DNA from: Mariniflexile fucanivorans
GTDB taxonomy: Bacteria; Bacteroidota; Bacteroidia; Flavobacteriales; Flavobacteriaceae
Direction of reading: 5' to 3'
Length of the DNA stretch: 64,000 nucleotides
NCBI RefSeq assembly: GCF_004341235.1
Contig: NZ_SLUP01000005.1
Span: forward strand, 248,001-312,000
Part shown: piece by piece, positions 10,477 to 19,896 of the stretch
Position numbering within the stretch: the first letter of the stretch is position 1
Layout: every line of letters starts with the position of its first letter
Notes under the pieces: generated by a model
What the model was told of the DNA's origin: nothing
Seen by the model: the letters and a program-made list of their open reading frames with translations, nothing else
Database searches by the model: none
Program-made: the position numbers and the translations under genes

Positions 10477-12070
10477 TCCAATGTGCTGCAATTGTTTCAA
10501 GAACCTCCTGATTATCTTGATCGGTGTCGCCTAATTCTTTTCTTTGATTCAAAATTTCATCCTTCATTGTTTTAATGATGTCTTGATATTCTGGGTCGTT
10601 ATAAGCATTGTGAATTTGAAGTGGATCTTTATCCAAATCGAAGAAATCCCAATACTTTTTTGGTTGATTTTCTTTCGTATAACCATTGACCTTAAACCCA
10701 TGTCCGTATGAAAATGATAAGGTATAGCGTTCTCCTTTAATGCCAAAATGTCCCGGACGGTCTTTGGTGTGGTCCCAATAGCGATAATAGCCATATTTGC
10801 GCCAATCCTTAGGAGTGTTGCCTTTTAAATTTTCGCGAAAACTACGCCCTTGCATGGTTTTAGGATATTCAAGACCTGCATAATCTGCAAATAAAGCCGA
10901 GAAATCCACATTTTCTATCAAGTCAGAATTACGTTTTCCTGCTGGAATTTCTTTGGGATATCTAATTACGAAAGGCATGTGGATGGATTCTTCATAAATC
11001 AAGCGTTTATCAAAAAAACCATGCTCTCCTAAAAAGTATCCTTGATCTGCTGTGTAAATAACTATGGTGTTTTCAGCTAATCCAGACTCATCAAGATATT
11101 TTAAAATTTTACCAATATTATCATCTATTGCAGCACCACATCGTAAAAAATCTTTCACATATTTTTGATAGGTTTTGTAACGTGCTTGCATTCTATCCAA
11201 TCCATCTACATTAAAAGGCAATTCTGGATACTTCATAAATCCTGGTACATTATCAGGATCTTTTGAAGCTACTAAATATCTGTTTTTTAAACTATCAATA
11301 GATTGTCCGTTGAAAGAACGACCTGTAGTTTCTGGTCCTTCATCGTAAAAAGTAGAAGGCACTGGAAAATCTTTATCTCTATATAAATGGCTGAAACGCT
11401 CTGGATAATCAAATGGTTCATGAGTTGCCTTAAAGTGACACATGGTCATGAATGGTTTGGATTTATCACGGTTTTCAATCCAATCAATCGTCATATCTGT
11501 AATAACATCGGTACTGAAACCTTTGTATGGTTTTCCGCCGTCCTCATAATCTTGCCAGTTATCTTTTGTTTTTAAAACCGGATCCCAATAACGTCCTTGA
11601 CCTGGTAAAACGCAGTAATAATCAAACTCTTTTGTAGGCTCTTGTTTCATGTGCCATTTACCAATTATAGACGTTTGATACCCACCTCTTTGTAGAACAC
11701 CAGCGATAGTTGGATAGCTTGATGATAAACCAGCACCTAAAGTAGTTACACCATTTATATGGCTGTATTGCCCAGTAAGAATTGTGGCTCTACTAGGTGT
11801 ACATAGTGAATTGGATGCCAAACAGTTATCCAACACCAAGCCTTCTGATGCTAAAGTTTGAATATTTGGTGTATGTGCATAGTCTTTTAAAATACCATCG
11901 TAAATACTCATGGCTTGCGAGGTATGGTCATCTGCCATGATAAAAAGAATATTAGGTCTTTCTGCAGCGGTTTCCTGTGTTTTTTCTTCCGATTTATTTT
12001 TACAACTTGAAATTATTAAACAGACAAGTGCCACTAAAATAAACTGTGTGTGTGTTTTAATTTTGTTCAT
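10469..12070 (-). CDS. S1 family sulfatase, lipoprotein, GlcNAc-6-sulfatase-like
   Basis: A 533-residue sulfatase with a lipoprotein signal (LIISSC, Cys23), so probably membrane-anchored. The formylglycine motif CTPSR is at 90-94, with metal-binding DD near the N-terminus and a later TADQGYFLGEHGFFDKR segment. The DKR...YEE...P layout resembles the N-acetylglucosamine-6-sulfatase branch, but that is only a tentative subfamily call. It is a close paralogue of the sulfatase at 17860-19458. Its stop codon overlaps the GH95 start. Confidence 0.93.
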   Translation of the reverse strand: MNKIKTHTQFILVALVCLIISSCKNKSEEKTQETAAERPNILFIMADDHTSQAMSIYDGILKDYAHTPNIQTLASEGLVLDNCLASNSLCTPSRATILTGQYSHINGVTTLGAGLSSSYPTIAGVLQRGGYQTSIIGKWHMKQEPTKEFDYYCVLPGQGRYWDPVLKTKDNWQDYEDGGKPYKGFSTDVITDMTIDWIENRDKSKPFMTMCHFKATHEPFDYPERFSHLYRDKDFPVPSTFYDEGPETTGRSFNGQSIDSLKNRYLVASKDPDNVPGFMKYPELPFNVDGLDRMQARYKTYQKYVKDFLRCGAAIDDNIGKILKYLDESGLAENTIVIYTADQGYFLGEHGFFDKRLIYEESIHMPFVIRYPKEIPAGKRNSDLIENVDFSALFADYAGLEYPKTMQGRSFRENLKGNTPKDWRKYGYYRYWDHTKDRPGHFGIKGERYTLSFSYGHGFKVNGYTKENQPKKYWDFFDLDKDPLQIHNAYNDPEYQDIIKTMKDEILNQRKELGDTDQDNQEVLETIAAHWND

Positions 12071-12075
12071 TGGTT

Positions 12076-14661
12076 TTAATTTACAATTTCTAAATTAACT
12101 TTTATAAAATCATTTGAAGACGTGCCAACACCAACTTCAAATAAGCCAGGTTCAACCATTTGTTTTTCTTCTTCAAAATCATAGAAAGATAAGTCCTCTG
12201 GTTTTACCATAAAATATATTTGTTTTGTTTCTTGAGGTTTAAGTGTAATTCGTTGAATTCCTCTAAGGCTTTTTAACGGTCTTACTTCGTTGCTTTCCAA
12301 ATCTTTTATATAAAGTTGCGCCATTTCATCCCCTTCGTAGTTACCTGAATTTGTTATTTCGACGGTTACTTTGGTAGAATCTTTACTGGTTATTTTTGAA
12401 TTGGATAACTGTAAGTTTTTATATTCAAATTTAGAATACCCAAGACCATAACCAAATGGATATAAAGTTTCGCCTTCAAAATAACGATAGGTTCTTCCTT
12501 TCATGCTGTAATTTACGAAATGCGACAAATCTTTAACCGATTTATAAAACGTAACAGGAAGTTTTCCTGATGGATTGTAATCTCCAAACAACACATTGGC
12601 GATTGCTGTCCCTCCTAATTCTCCCGGATACCATGCTTCAACAATTGCTGGTAAGTTTTCATTTTCCCAATTAACCGCCAGTGCACTGCCGTTAAGTAAT
12701 ACTAAAATCACTGGTTTTCCTGTTGCATGCAATTCCTTTAATAATTTTTTTTGAATTTCTGGCAACTCGATGTTGGTACGGTCGCCACCTTTAAAACCCT
12801 CGTAATTTACCCGCATTTCTTCACCTTCTACACTTGGTGAAATGCCTCCAACAAATACGACAATATCCGCTTTTTTAGCAATCTCAATCGCATTTTCAAA
12901 AGAAGATTTTGTTGGTTGTTTCCAAAGCAATTTAAGTTTTGCGGGATATCCTGAATGTACATATTCAATATTTACAGGATATGTTTCACCTTTTTTAAGT
13001 GTTACTTTCTTTTCTATTAACTTTCTAACTGGTTTCGTCCAATTATCTGCTTCCAAATCGCCAATACTAAGTTTATATTTAGTATCGGCTTCTAAAGCAA
13101 ACACATAATCACCCGTAACATCCACTACAATATCTCCAGTTACTTTAACTGAAAAATTGGATTCGTTAAGTCCTTTTATCGGATTTAAATTCCAATTAGA
13201 ATTAATCGTGTTTTCTATTCCTGTTTGAATTGGGTTTCCTGAGAAATTATCGTTGTTATAATAAGAAACTTGTAAGCCAGCATTTTTGCCGGTTTTCAAA
13301 TAATTTGTTGGTACTAATGACAATGCGCTAATTGTATCGACTAATTGACACCCCATTTCGTAATAAACTTTTGTATTTGAAGACACTTTGGCTTTTATAC
13401 CATCAAGCGGCGTTGTATAAGTAGCTGGAAAACCGTTGTAGTTTCCTAGTAAAACTCCTAAATCGTTCGCATTCGGACCAATAACCGCGATGGCATTTAC
13501 GTTTTTACTTAATGGCAAGGTTTGATTGGCATTCTTTAATAAAACCATCGATTTTTCGGCAGTTTCCAGAGCTAGTTTTCTATGCTTTTCCGAACTCACA
13601 ACACTCATAGGAATACTTGTATATGGCACTATTTCGGCAGGATCGAACATTCCTAATTTAAAACGTGCTAGAAAAATACGTTTTAGAGATACATCAATTT
13701 CATATTCAGCAATTAAGCCCTTTTTAACAGCATTTGATAAATAAGTGTATCTGTCTCCACAATTGAGGTCGCAACCTGCCTGCACAGAAACAGCTGCAGC
13801 TGCTTCTTTAGAATCTGCAAAATTATGATAATCATGAACATCTCTAATGGCACCACAATCGGATACCACATACCCTTGAAAATTCCATTTTTTCCTTAAA
13901 ATATCATCCAATAATTCGTGACTTGCGCAACATGGTTTACCCATATATCTGTTATAAGCACCCATAATTGAATAGGCTTTTCCTTCTACAATAGACGCTT
14001 CAAATGCTGGCAAATAGGTGTCGTATAAATCTCTTTTATTGGTTATGGCATCAAAAAAATGTCTTTCTGGTTCTGGTCCGCTATGCACCGCAAAATGTTT
14101 TGGTGTTGCTACTAATTTAAAATATTTAGGATCGTCACCTTGTAATCCTTTAATAAAATTAACGCCCATTTGTGCCGTTAAATAGGGGTCTTCCCCATAG
14201 GTTTCTTGCCCTCTGCCCCAACGTGGATCTCTAAAAATATTAATGTTCGGCGTCCAATACGTTAAACCTTCATACCTTTTAAAGGAGTTGTTTCGTAAAG
14301 CTTCGTGGTGTTTTGCTCTAGCTTCATCTGAAATTACTGAAGCCGATCTAAAAATTAAGTCGGTGTCAAAAGTTGCCGCAAGCCCTATAGCCTGAGGAAA
14401 AACCGTTGCTTTACCTGCTCGTGCTACACCATGAAGACACTCGTTCCAATATTCGTGTGCAGGAATATTGAGTCGAGAAATGGCAGGTGCATTGTTCATC
14501 ATTTGTCCTACTTTTTCTTCTAAAGTCATTCGTGCGACTAAATCGTTCACCCGTTCTTCAAACGTTAATGCCGTATTTTGATAAGGAAGTTTCTGTTGTG
14601 CGAAATTTGCATGAAAACAACATAGGAAAACAAAAAGCGAAATACACTGAATTTTTTTCAT
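12076..14661 (-). CDS. GH3 glycosidase with PA14 domain, beta-xylosidase-like
   Basis: The 861-residue exported enzyme has a signal peptide ending at HANFAQ. The GH3 barrel has nucleophile D268 in YVVSDCGAI, a PA14 insert at about 450-585, the second GH3 domain, and a C-terminal fibronectin-III-like domain. The SDCGAI form and the NECLHGVARAG start resemble the beta-xylosidase/arabinosidase branch more than the paralogue at 4083-6773. A beta-xylosidase would suit plant- or alga-type N-glycans, which carry core xylose, but this is inference. It lies 5 bp from both neighbours and is certainly in the operon. Confidence 0.93.
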   Translation of the reverse strand: MKKIQCISLFVFLCCFHANFAQQKLPYQNTALTFEERVNDLVARMTLEEKVGQMMNNAPAISRLNIPAHEYWNECLHGVARAGKATVFPQAIGLAATFDTDLIFRSASVISDEARAKHHEALRNNSFKRYEGLTYWTPNINIFRDPRWGRGQETYGEDPYLTAQMGVNFIKGLQGDDPKYFKLVATPKHFAVHSGPEPERHFFDAITNKRDLYDTYLPAFEASIVEGKAYSIMGAYNRYMGKPCCASHELLDDILRKKWNFQGYVVSDCGAIRDVHDYHNFADSKEAAAAVSVQAGCDLNCGDRYTYLSNAVKKGLIAEYEIDVSLKRIFLARFKLGMFDPAEIVPYTSIPMSVVSSEKHRKLALETAEKSMVLLKNANQTLPLSKNVNAIAVIGPNANDLGVLLGNYNGFPATYTTPLDGIKAKVSSNTKVYYEMGCQLVDTISALSLVPTNYLKTGKNAGLQVSYYNNDNFSGNPIQTGIENTINSNWNLNPIKGLNESNFSVKVTGDIVVDVTGDYVFALEADTKYKLSIGDLEADNWTKPVRKLIEKKVTLKKGETYPVNIEYVHSGYPAKLKLLWKQPTKSSFENAIEIAKKADIVVFVGGISPSVEGEEMRVNYEGFKGGDRTNIELPEIQKKLLKELHATGKPVILVLLNGSALAVNWENENLPAIVEAWYPGELGGTAIANVLFGDYNPSGKLPVTFYKSVKDLSHFVNYSMKGRTYRYFEGETLYPFGYGLGYSKFEYKNLQLSNSKITSKDSTKVTVEITNSGNYEGDEMAQLYIKDLESNEVRPLKSLRGIQRITLKPQETKQIYFMVKPEDLSFYDFEEEKQMVEPGLFEVGVGTSSNDFIKVNLEIVN

Positions 14662-14666
14662 TTTAA

Positions 14667-16316
14667 TTATGACTTGATAGATTGAAATTTTGCTTTTAAA
14701 ACTATTGGGTAACTTCTTCCGTTTATTGTTGGTAACGTTATTGCTAAATACTCTTGTGTTTGTTTGTACTTAACTTTGTCATCAGAGTCTAAACGTTCCA
14801 GTTTCTCCAACTTTCCAGAACCTATTACACTATTTTTACCAAATGTCGGAATTCTAACTTCGCCTTTCTTTGGATTCATAATCAAAATATATAAATTATC
14901 ACCCTTTTTAGTGAATCTCACTTCATCTGAAGCAAATTCTGGAGACCCCGTTGTTCTTTGGTTGTAGTGTTCACCTTGTTTGGTTTTTTCTGCAATATCA
15001 TCTCCTGCATTCCGAATCTCTCCATTTTCAGTAGCGTTGTTTTCACCTCTTACACTTTTACCATCACCATATACTTTCCATGGTCGTGTTCCGTAAATAG
15101 CTTCGCCATTTACTTTCAACCAATCACCTACTATATCTATAATTTCTCTTAATTCCCCAGGGATGGTGCCATCTGGTTTTAATTCGATATTAAGTAACAA
15201 GTTTCCATTTTTACTAACGGCTTCAATAAGCATTTCCAAAATGGTGCGTGCGTTGTGTGTTAAATGTCTATCGGTTTTATAAAACCAGTCGGTAAACGTG
15301 ATTTCCGATTGCCATGGTTCATCGCGAAGTGTATTGCTTCCTCCCGATTCTACTTCGTTAACAGTACCCTTTTCTTTTCTCTTTAGTAGCATTACTGCTT
15401 GCACAGAACCATTTTCGTTATAATTATTATTATAAAGTGTACGCGCTACTTCTTTCCCATATTCACCATAAGTAAAACTGAATCCATCGTTATACAATAA
15501 ATCTGGTTTGTACTTGGTTACCAACTCAACATGACGCTTTTGCCAGTTTTTCTTAATATTTTCAATAATTTCGGGTGTACGATTTTCTAGTGTAGGACCG
15601 TATAAATCTGCTGGATCTAAACCTTCCCACCATTTGCCTTTACCATCTGCTTTGGTTAATCGCCCATCATAAGGGACGCCTTTAAATTCGCCACTTTCAT
15701 CGGCGCCAAAAGCTGGTTTCCACCATTCTAAAAAACGATCGTCATGACTTGTTACTCCGAATTTTAATCCTTCTTTACGCGTTGCTTTTTCAAACGCTCC
15801 TATAATGTCTTTTTTAGGTCCCACATTAACAGCGTTCCATGGATGGTAGGATGAATCAAACAAATCGAAATGGTCATGATGGTTTGCTAATGCCACAATA
15901 TATTTTGCACCATTGTCTTTTGAAAATTTAATAAGTGCATCGGCATCAAATTTTTCTGCTTTCCATAAATTTATGACATCTTTAAAACCAAATTCTGATG
16001 GATGTCCATAGGTTTGTAAATGGTACGGATTTGCCATTTTTCCGAATTTTTGTTTACCAACATCTTTCATATACATGTGTCGCGCATACCATCCTCCACC
16101 TTGTTCGGGAACACTTTGTGGCCCCCAATGAAACCAAATACCGAATTTTGCATCTCTAAACCACTCCGGACATTCGTATTGTGAAGCCAACTCATCCCAT
16201 GATAATTGCTTTTCTTGTGCATACGAATCATGAATATTGCACAAAAAAATCATTGCAATAAAAAACAGATTTTTTCTTAATGGTTGAAATGATTTACGTG
16301 CAATTAAAAAGGTCAT
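14667..16316 (-). CDS. GH29 alpha-L-fucosidase
   Basis: A 549-residue exported enzyme. An N-terminal hydrophobic stretch ends near DSYAQ (residue 34). The GH29 barrel shows FGIWFHWGP, HHDHFDLF and the probable nucleophile Asp in PDLLYNDG (D277). A C-terminal beta-sandwich follows. GH29 enzymes are retaining fucosidases releasing alpha-1,2/3/4/6-linked L-fucose. It lies 5 bp from GH3 and 1 bp from a sulfatase. Together with GH95 it gives the operon two different fucosidase mechanisms, suggesting at least two fucose linkages in the target. Confidence 0.95.
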   Translation of the reverse strand: MTFLIARKSFQPLRKNLFFIAMIFLCNIHDSYAQEKQLSWDELASQYECPEWFRDAKFGIWFHWGPQSVPEQGGGWYARHMYMKDVGKQKFGKMANPYHLQTYGHPSEFGFKDVINLWKAEKFDADALIKFSKDNGAKYIVALANHHDHFDLFDSSYHPWNAVNVGPKKDIIGAFEKATRKEGLKFGVTSHDDRFLEWWKPAFGADESGEFKGVPYDGRLTKADGKGKWWEGLDPADLYGPTLENRTPEIIENIKKNWQKRHVELVTKYKPDLLYNDGFSFTYGEYGKEVARTLYNNNYNENGSVQAVMLLKRKEKGTVNEVESGGSNTLRDEPWQSEITFTDWFYKTDRHLTHNARTILEMLIEAVSKNGNLLLNIELKPDGTIPGELREIIDIVGDWLKVNGEAIYGTRPWKVYGDGKSVRGENNATENGEIRNAGDDIAEKTKQGEHYNQRTTGSPEFASDEVRFTKKGDNLYILIMNPKKGEVRIPTFGKNSVIGSGKLEKLERLDSDDKVKYKQTQEYLAITLPTINGRSYPIVLKAKFQSIKS

Positions 16317-16317
16317 C

Positions 16318-17835
16318 TTACTTTTTATTTTTAAAATTATAATCTTCAGGATGATCGAAAAGTCCGAATTCCTTCTTTGTTAAATCTGCAGGATCTCCTG
16401 TTTCTTTTATTAGTTTTTGAAGTTCTTCTAACAAGTCTTTTTTAACATCTTGATATTTTTCATTTTCAATAAGGTTATTCAATTCCCAAGTATCATTTTT
16501 CAAATCGAACAATTGATAGGTAAAAACATCATGTTTTGCGCTTACTACCAATTTAAAGTCCCCTTTTCGAACCGCTCTGTGCCCACCGCCTGGGTTATGA
16601 TTTTGATTTTTAGCCAATAAATCACCCGGCCACGAATTATACGCATACATCATACTGCTTCTTACTTCTTTTTTATCGCCTTTAATAACAGGTGTTAAAT
16701 CTTTAGTTTCAACCGATTTTGGAATTTCCAACCCTGTTAAACCGCATAATGTTGGAAACACATCGTGTAAATAAGCAAAAGCACCGTTCTTTTCGTTTTT
16801 AGGTATGTTTCGTCCCACAAAAATTAATGGTACGCTCACACTATGCTCATAGACACTTTGTTTTCCTAATAGGCCGTGTTGCCCTAATGCCAAACCATTG
16901 TCGCCCGCAAAAACGATGATGGTATTATCTGCTTCACCAGAATCTTCAAGCGCTTTTAAAATCCGACCAATTTGAGCATCGGTAGCCGTAATCATAGCAT
17001 AATAATCTGAAATTTCTTTTTGAATGATGGCTTCAGTTCTTGGAAATGGCGCTAAAACTTCATCTCTAATTTTATTATCTGCAATATCAAACGGATGCCG
17101 AGGCATAAAATTAGTGGGTAACTCTATGCTTTCTGAAGGATACATATCATGAAATTCTTGAGGTGCCGTACGCGGGTCGTGAGGTGCTGTAAAAGCCACA
17201 TACATTAAAAAAGGTTTTTCTTCTTTATAATCGTTTAAGAAATCAACCGCAGCGTCTGCAAAAACTTCACTGCTAAATTTTTCTTTATTTTGATAAGCTT
17301 CAGACCAGCCTGTTTCTGGCGAAAAATCTTGAACCTTAGTTCCAAAATGTGTTGTCATACCGCCTAAAAAAGCAGATTTAATATGGTTAAATCCGCGTTC
17401 CAACCAAATCTCCCCATTATGTTGCTTTCCTGTTGCAAAAGTTGTATAACCATTTGCCTTAAAATATTCAGGAAAGGTTAATTTATCACTTTTTCCTTGT
17501 TCTTCCTTAGGAAACGCAAATTGCGCGTAAACGTTGGGTTCAATATTGAAATAGTGACGCCCCGTCATTAACATGGCTCTACTTGGAGAGCAAACTGCTG
17601 CACTATTTGCTCCAAGAATATAGGAGTTTGTAAATGAAGTTCCACTATGGACTAATTTATCCATGTTGGGCGTTTGAACATGGTACTTATCCATCGCTCC
17701 AATGGTTCCCCCACGCTGATCATCAGTAAAAAGAAAAAGTATATTTGGCTTTTTCGGCTCTTCTTGTGCTTTCGTTTTACAGCTTGTAAATAGAGCAATT
17801 GATAGTATTAGGAATGCTTTAGTTAAGTTACGCAT
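16318..17835 (-). CDS. S1 family sulfatase, lipoprotein
   Basis: A 505-residue sulfatase with a lipoprotein signal (IALFTSC, Cys19). The formylglycine motif CSPSR is at 82-86, with metal residues in FTDDQRGG and a later AGDNGLALGQHGLLGKQ. That last stretch places it in a different subgroup from the two GEHG-FDKR sulfatases in this operon, so it probably acts on another sulfate position. It starts 24 bp after the upstream sulfatase and ends 1 bp before the GH29 start. Confidence 0.93.
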   Translation of the reverse strand: MRNLTKAFLILSIALFTSCKTKAQEEPKKPNILFLFTDDQRGGTIGAMDKYHVQTPNMDKLVHSGTSFTNSYILGANSAAVCSPSRAMLMTGRHYFNIEPNVYAQFAFPKEEQGKSDKLTFPEYFKANGYTTFATGKQHNGEIWLERGFNHIKSAFLGGMTTHFGTKVQDFSPETGWSEAYQNKEKFSSEVFADAAVDFLNDYKEEKPFLMYVAFTAPHDPRTAPQEFHDMYPSESIELPTNFMPRHPFDIADNKIRDEVLAPFPRTEAIIQKEISDYYAMITATDAQIGRILKALEDSGEADNTIIVFAGDNGLALGQHGLLGKQSVYEHSVSVPLIFVGRNIPKNEKNGAFAYLHDVFPTLCGLTGLEIPKSVETKDLTPVIKGDKKEVRSSMMYAYNSWPGDLLAKNQNHNPGGGHRAVRKGDFKLVVSAKHDVFTYQLFDLKNDTWELNNLIENEKYQDVKKDLLEELQKLIKETGDPADLTKKEFGLFDHPEDYNFKNKK

Positions 17836-17859
17836 TGTGCTTGTTTTTAGTTTGATGGA

Positions 17860-19458
17860 TTAATGGTTACTGATTTTACCCTTTAACACTCTATTTAAAC
17901 TAGCTTGGTTTAGTTCATCACTATCCCCATATTTGGTTCTCATTTTTTCTAATTGCTCGTGCATGTTGTTTTTAACATCGGCATAAGATGGATCGTTGTA
18001 AACATTTTTCATTTCGGATGGATCTTTTTCTAAATCAAACAATTCCCATTGATCGATATCATAATAGAAATGAATGAGTTTATAACGATCTGTTCGTACG
18101 CCATAATGACGTTTCACTTTATGTTCTCCCGGAAATTCATAAAAAGTATAATAAATAGCATCTCGCCACTCGCTTGCTTCCCCTTTAACCAACTTTCTTA
18201 ACGATTCTCCTTGAATATCTGTTGGAATATCTACCCCTGCATAATCTAAAAATGTAGGTGCAAAATCTAAATTCTGAACCAATTCATCAATAACGGTTCC
18301 TGCTTTAATTTCTTTAGGATACTTCACTAAAATTGGGGTTCTAAACGATTCTTCGTACATAAAACGTTTATCAAACCAGCCATGTTCACCTAAATAAAAA
18401 CCTTGATCGGAGGTGTAAACTACAATGGTGTTTTCTTCTAATCCGTTTTCTTTTAAATAATCCAACACTTGCCCAACACCATCATCTACAGATTGTACAG
18501 TTCTCAAATAGTCGTGCATGTACCTGTTGTATTTCCATAATGCCAAGTCTTTCCCTTGTGGGTTTTTAGCTTTAAAATCTGCAATAATAGGGTCGTAATA
18601 AGCGTCCCAAGCGGCTTTTTGCTCGTCGGTCATTCTATCGTATTTTCTTTGAAACATGCCTCGATACTTCGTTTTTATATCGCCTTCTTTATCCAGCATT
18701 TTTAAATCGTACACCAAATCCATGTCGTTAAAAATGCTCATTTCTTGTGTGGCAGCTGCTGGTCTTCCTTCATAATCATCAAAGAAATTTGCGGGCGGAT
18801 CGAATGTTTTGTCGTCAAACAAGGTGAAATATTTTTCCTCGGGCATCCAAGTTCTATGTGGTGCTTTTTGATGATAGAGCAATAAAAACGGCTTATCCTT
18901 TTCTCTTTTATTTTTAAGCCAGTTTAAGGCAATATCGGTGGTTATTGTAGTAATATATCCTGGAATAATTTTTTTTACGCCATTTTCAATAAATTCTGGA
19001 GAATAATATTCTCCTTGCCCTGGCAATACGTTAGAATAATCGAACCCTTGTGGCAATCCATCCATATGAATTTTACCAACTAAAGCGGTTTGATAGCCCG
19101 ATTTTTGTAATGATTTAGCAAAATTATCTTGATCCCAATTAAAAGCACTCACATTATCAACCTTACCATTTACAAAGCTGTGTTTTCCGGTAAGCATCAC
19201 AGCTCTACTGGGTGCACAAATAGAATTGGTTACATACCCTCTATTAAAAATAGCACCTTCTTTGGCAATTCTATCAATATTCGGGGTGTTGTTTAATCCA
19301 TGACCATAAGCACTAATCGCTTGGTAAGCATGATCATCGGTCATAATAAACACGATGTTTGGTCTTCTTGTTTTATTAACTTCGCTTTTGCTTTTACAAC
19401 TATTAAAAATTACAACTAGTATTAAAAAAACCAAGGTAATCCACTTATTTTTAACCAT
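17860..19458 (-). CDS. S1 family sulfatase, lipoprotein, first gene of operon
   Basis: A 532-residue sulfatase with a lipoprotein signal (FNSC, Cys21). The formylglycine motif is CAPSR (81-85), metal-binding DD lies in MTDDHAY, and the C-terminal half has TSDQGFYLGEHGWFDKR. It is the closest relative in the window of the 10469-12070 sulfatase and shares its GlcNAc-6-sulfatase-like layout (tentative). As the first gene of the minus-strand operon its upstream region (19459-19822) should hold the operon promoter. Confidence 0.93.
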   Translation of the reverse strand: MVKNKWITLVFLILVVIFNSCKSKSEVNKTRRPNIVFIMTDDHAYQAISAYGHGLNNTPNIDRIAKEGAIFNRGYVTNSICAPSRAVMLTGKHSFVNGKVDNVSAFNWDQDNFAKSLQKSGYQTALVGKIHMDGLPQGFDYSNVLPGQGEYYSPEFIENGVKKIIPGYITTITTDIALNWLKNKREKDKPFLLLYHQKAPHRTWMPEEKYFTLFDDKTFDPPANFFDDYEGRPAAATQEMSIFNDMDLVYDLKMLDKEGDIKTKYRGMFQRKYDRMTDEQKAAWDAYYDPIIADFKAKNPQGKDLALWKYNRYMHDYLRTVQSVDDGVGQVLDYLKENGLEENTIVVYTSDQGFYLGEHGWFDKRFMYEESFRTPILVKYPKEIKAGTVIDELVQNLDFAPTFLDYAGVDIPTDIQGESLRKLVKGEASEWRDAIYYTFYEFPGEHKVKRHYGVRTDRYKLIHFYYDIDQWELFDLEKDPSEMKNVYNDPSYADVKNNMHEQLEKMRTKYGDSDELNQASLNRVLKGKISNH

Positions 19459-19822
19459 AACTCTATTTATTATCCTGTTTTTATTTCGTTAAATTTCTAA
19501 AAAATAATAAGACTGTTAATTTAAGCATAACTATTAAATTAAAGAGTGAAATTAGTATAAAACCCCTATCTTCAATAACCAATTAATTCAAACTAACAGC
19601 CCTAAAATAAACAACAAAATAGCATAGCCTAAAATTAGTTCGACCAACAACAAATCCAAAAAGGTGTTGGTAATGAAAACATATATTTAGTTTACAAAAA
19701 CGTCTAAATTGTTAAGATAATAATAAATTTCACGAAAGAACTCGCTGAAAAGATTTTTCAACATAAATGCTCATAAAACCTAAAGTATTTAGATAGACCT
19801 GAAATTGCCATATTACAGAATC
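19459..19822 (-). promoter_or_regulatory. upstream region of the sulfatase/glycosidase operon
   Basis: This gene-free stretch lies between the first sulfatase and the LamG-gene terminator and must drive the operon. On the minus strand a TTTG, then 19 nt, then TAATTTTA fits the Bacteroidota -33/-7 pattern with one mismatch (roughly 19629-19659). It overlaps the 22-bp motif at 19650-19671 shared with the LamG gene. The arms ACCAACA (19643-19649) and TGTTGGT (19665-19671) form an inverted repeat with a 15-nt spacer. I see no ORF here. Confidence 0.45.
19650..19671 (-). promoter_or_regulatory. shared 22-bp upstream motif, copy 1
   Basis: Read on the plus strand the motif is ACAAAT-N3-AAAAGGTGTTGGT. 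It recurs at 21068-21089 with identical spacing, 19 of 22 bases equal. This copy is about 190 nt upstream of the sulfatase operon start. It is a candidate binding site for a regulator common to the two units. Confidence 0.5.
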
Positions 19823-19863
19823 AAAAAAAAAAAATCCTGTTATATGTTTTAGATATAACAGGA
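19823..19863 (-). terminator. rho-independent terminator of the LamG gene
   Basis: Arms TCCTGTTATAT (19835-19845) and ATATAACAGGA (19853-19863) form an 11-bp perfect stem with a 7-nt loop. On the minus strand it is followed by a run of about 12 T (19834 to 19823). It lies 34 bp past the stop of the LamG gene. Confidence 0.9.
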
Positions 19864-19896
19864 TATTCTATATGAATTTGCTAAACTTTTAGGTAA

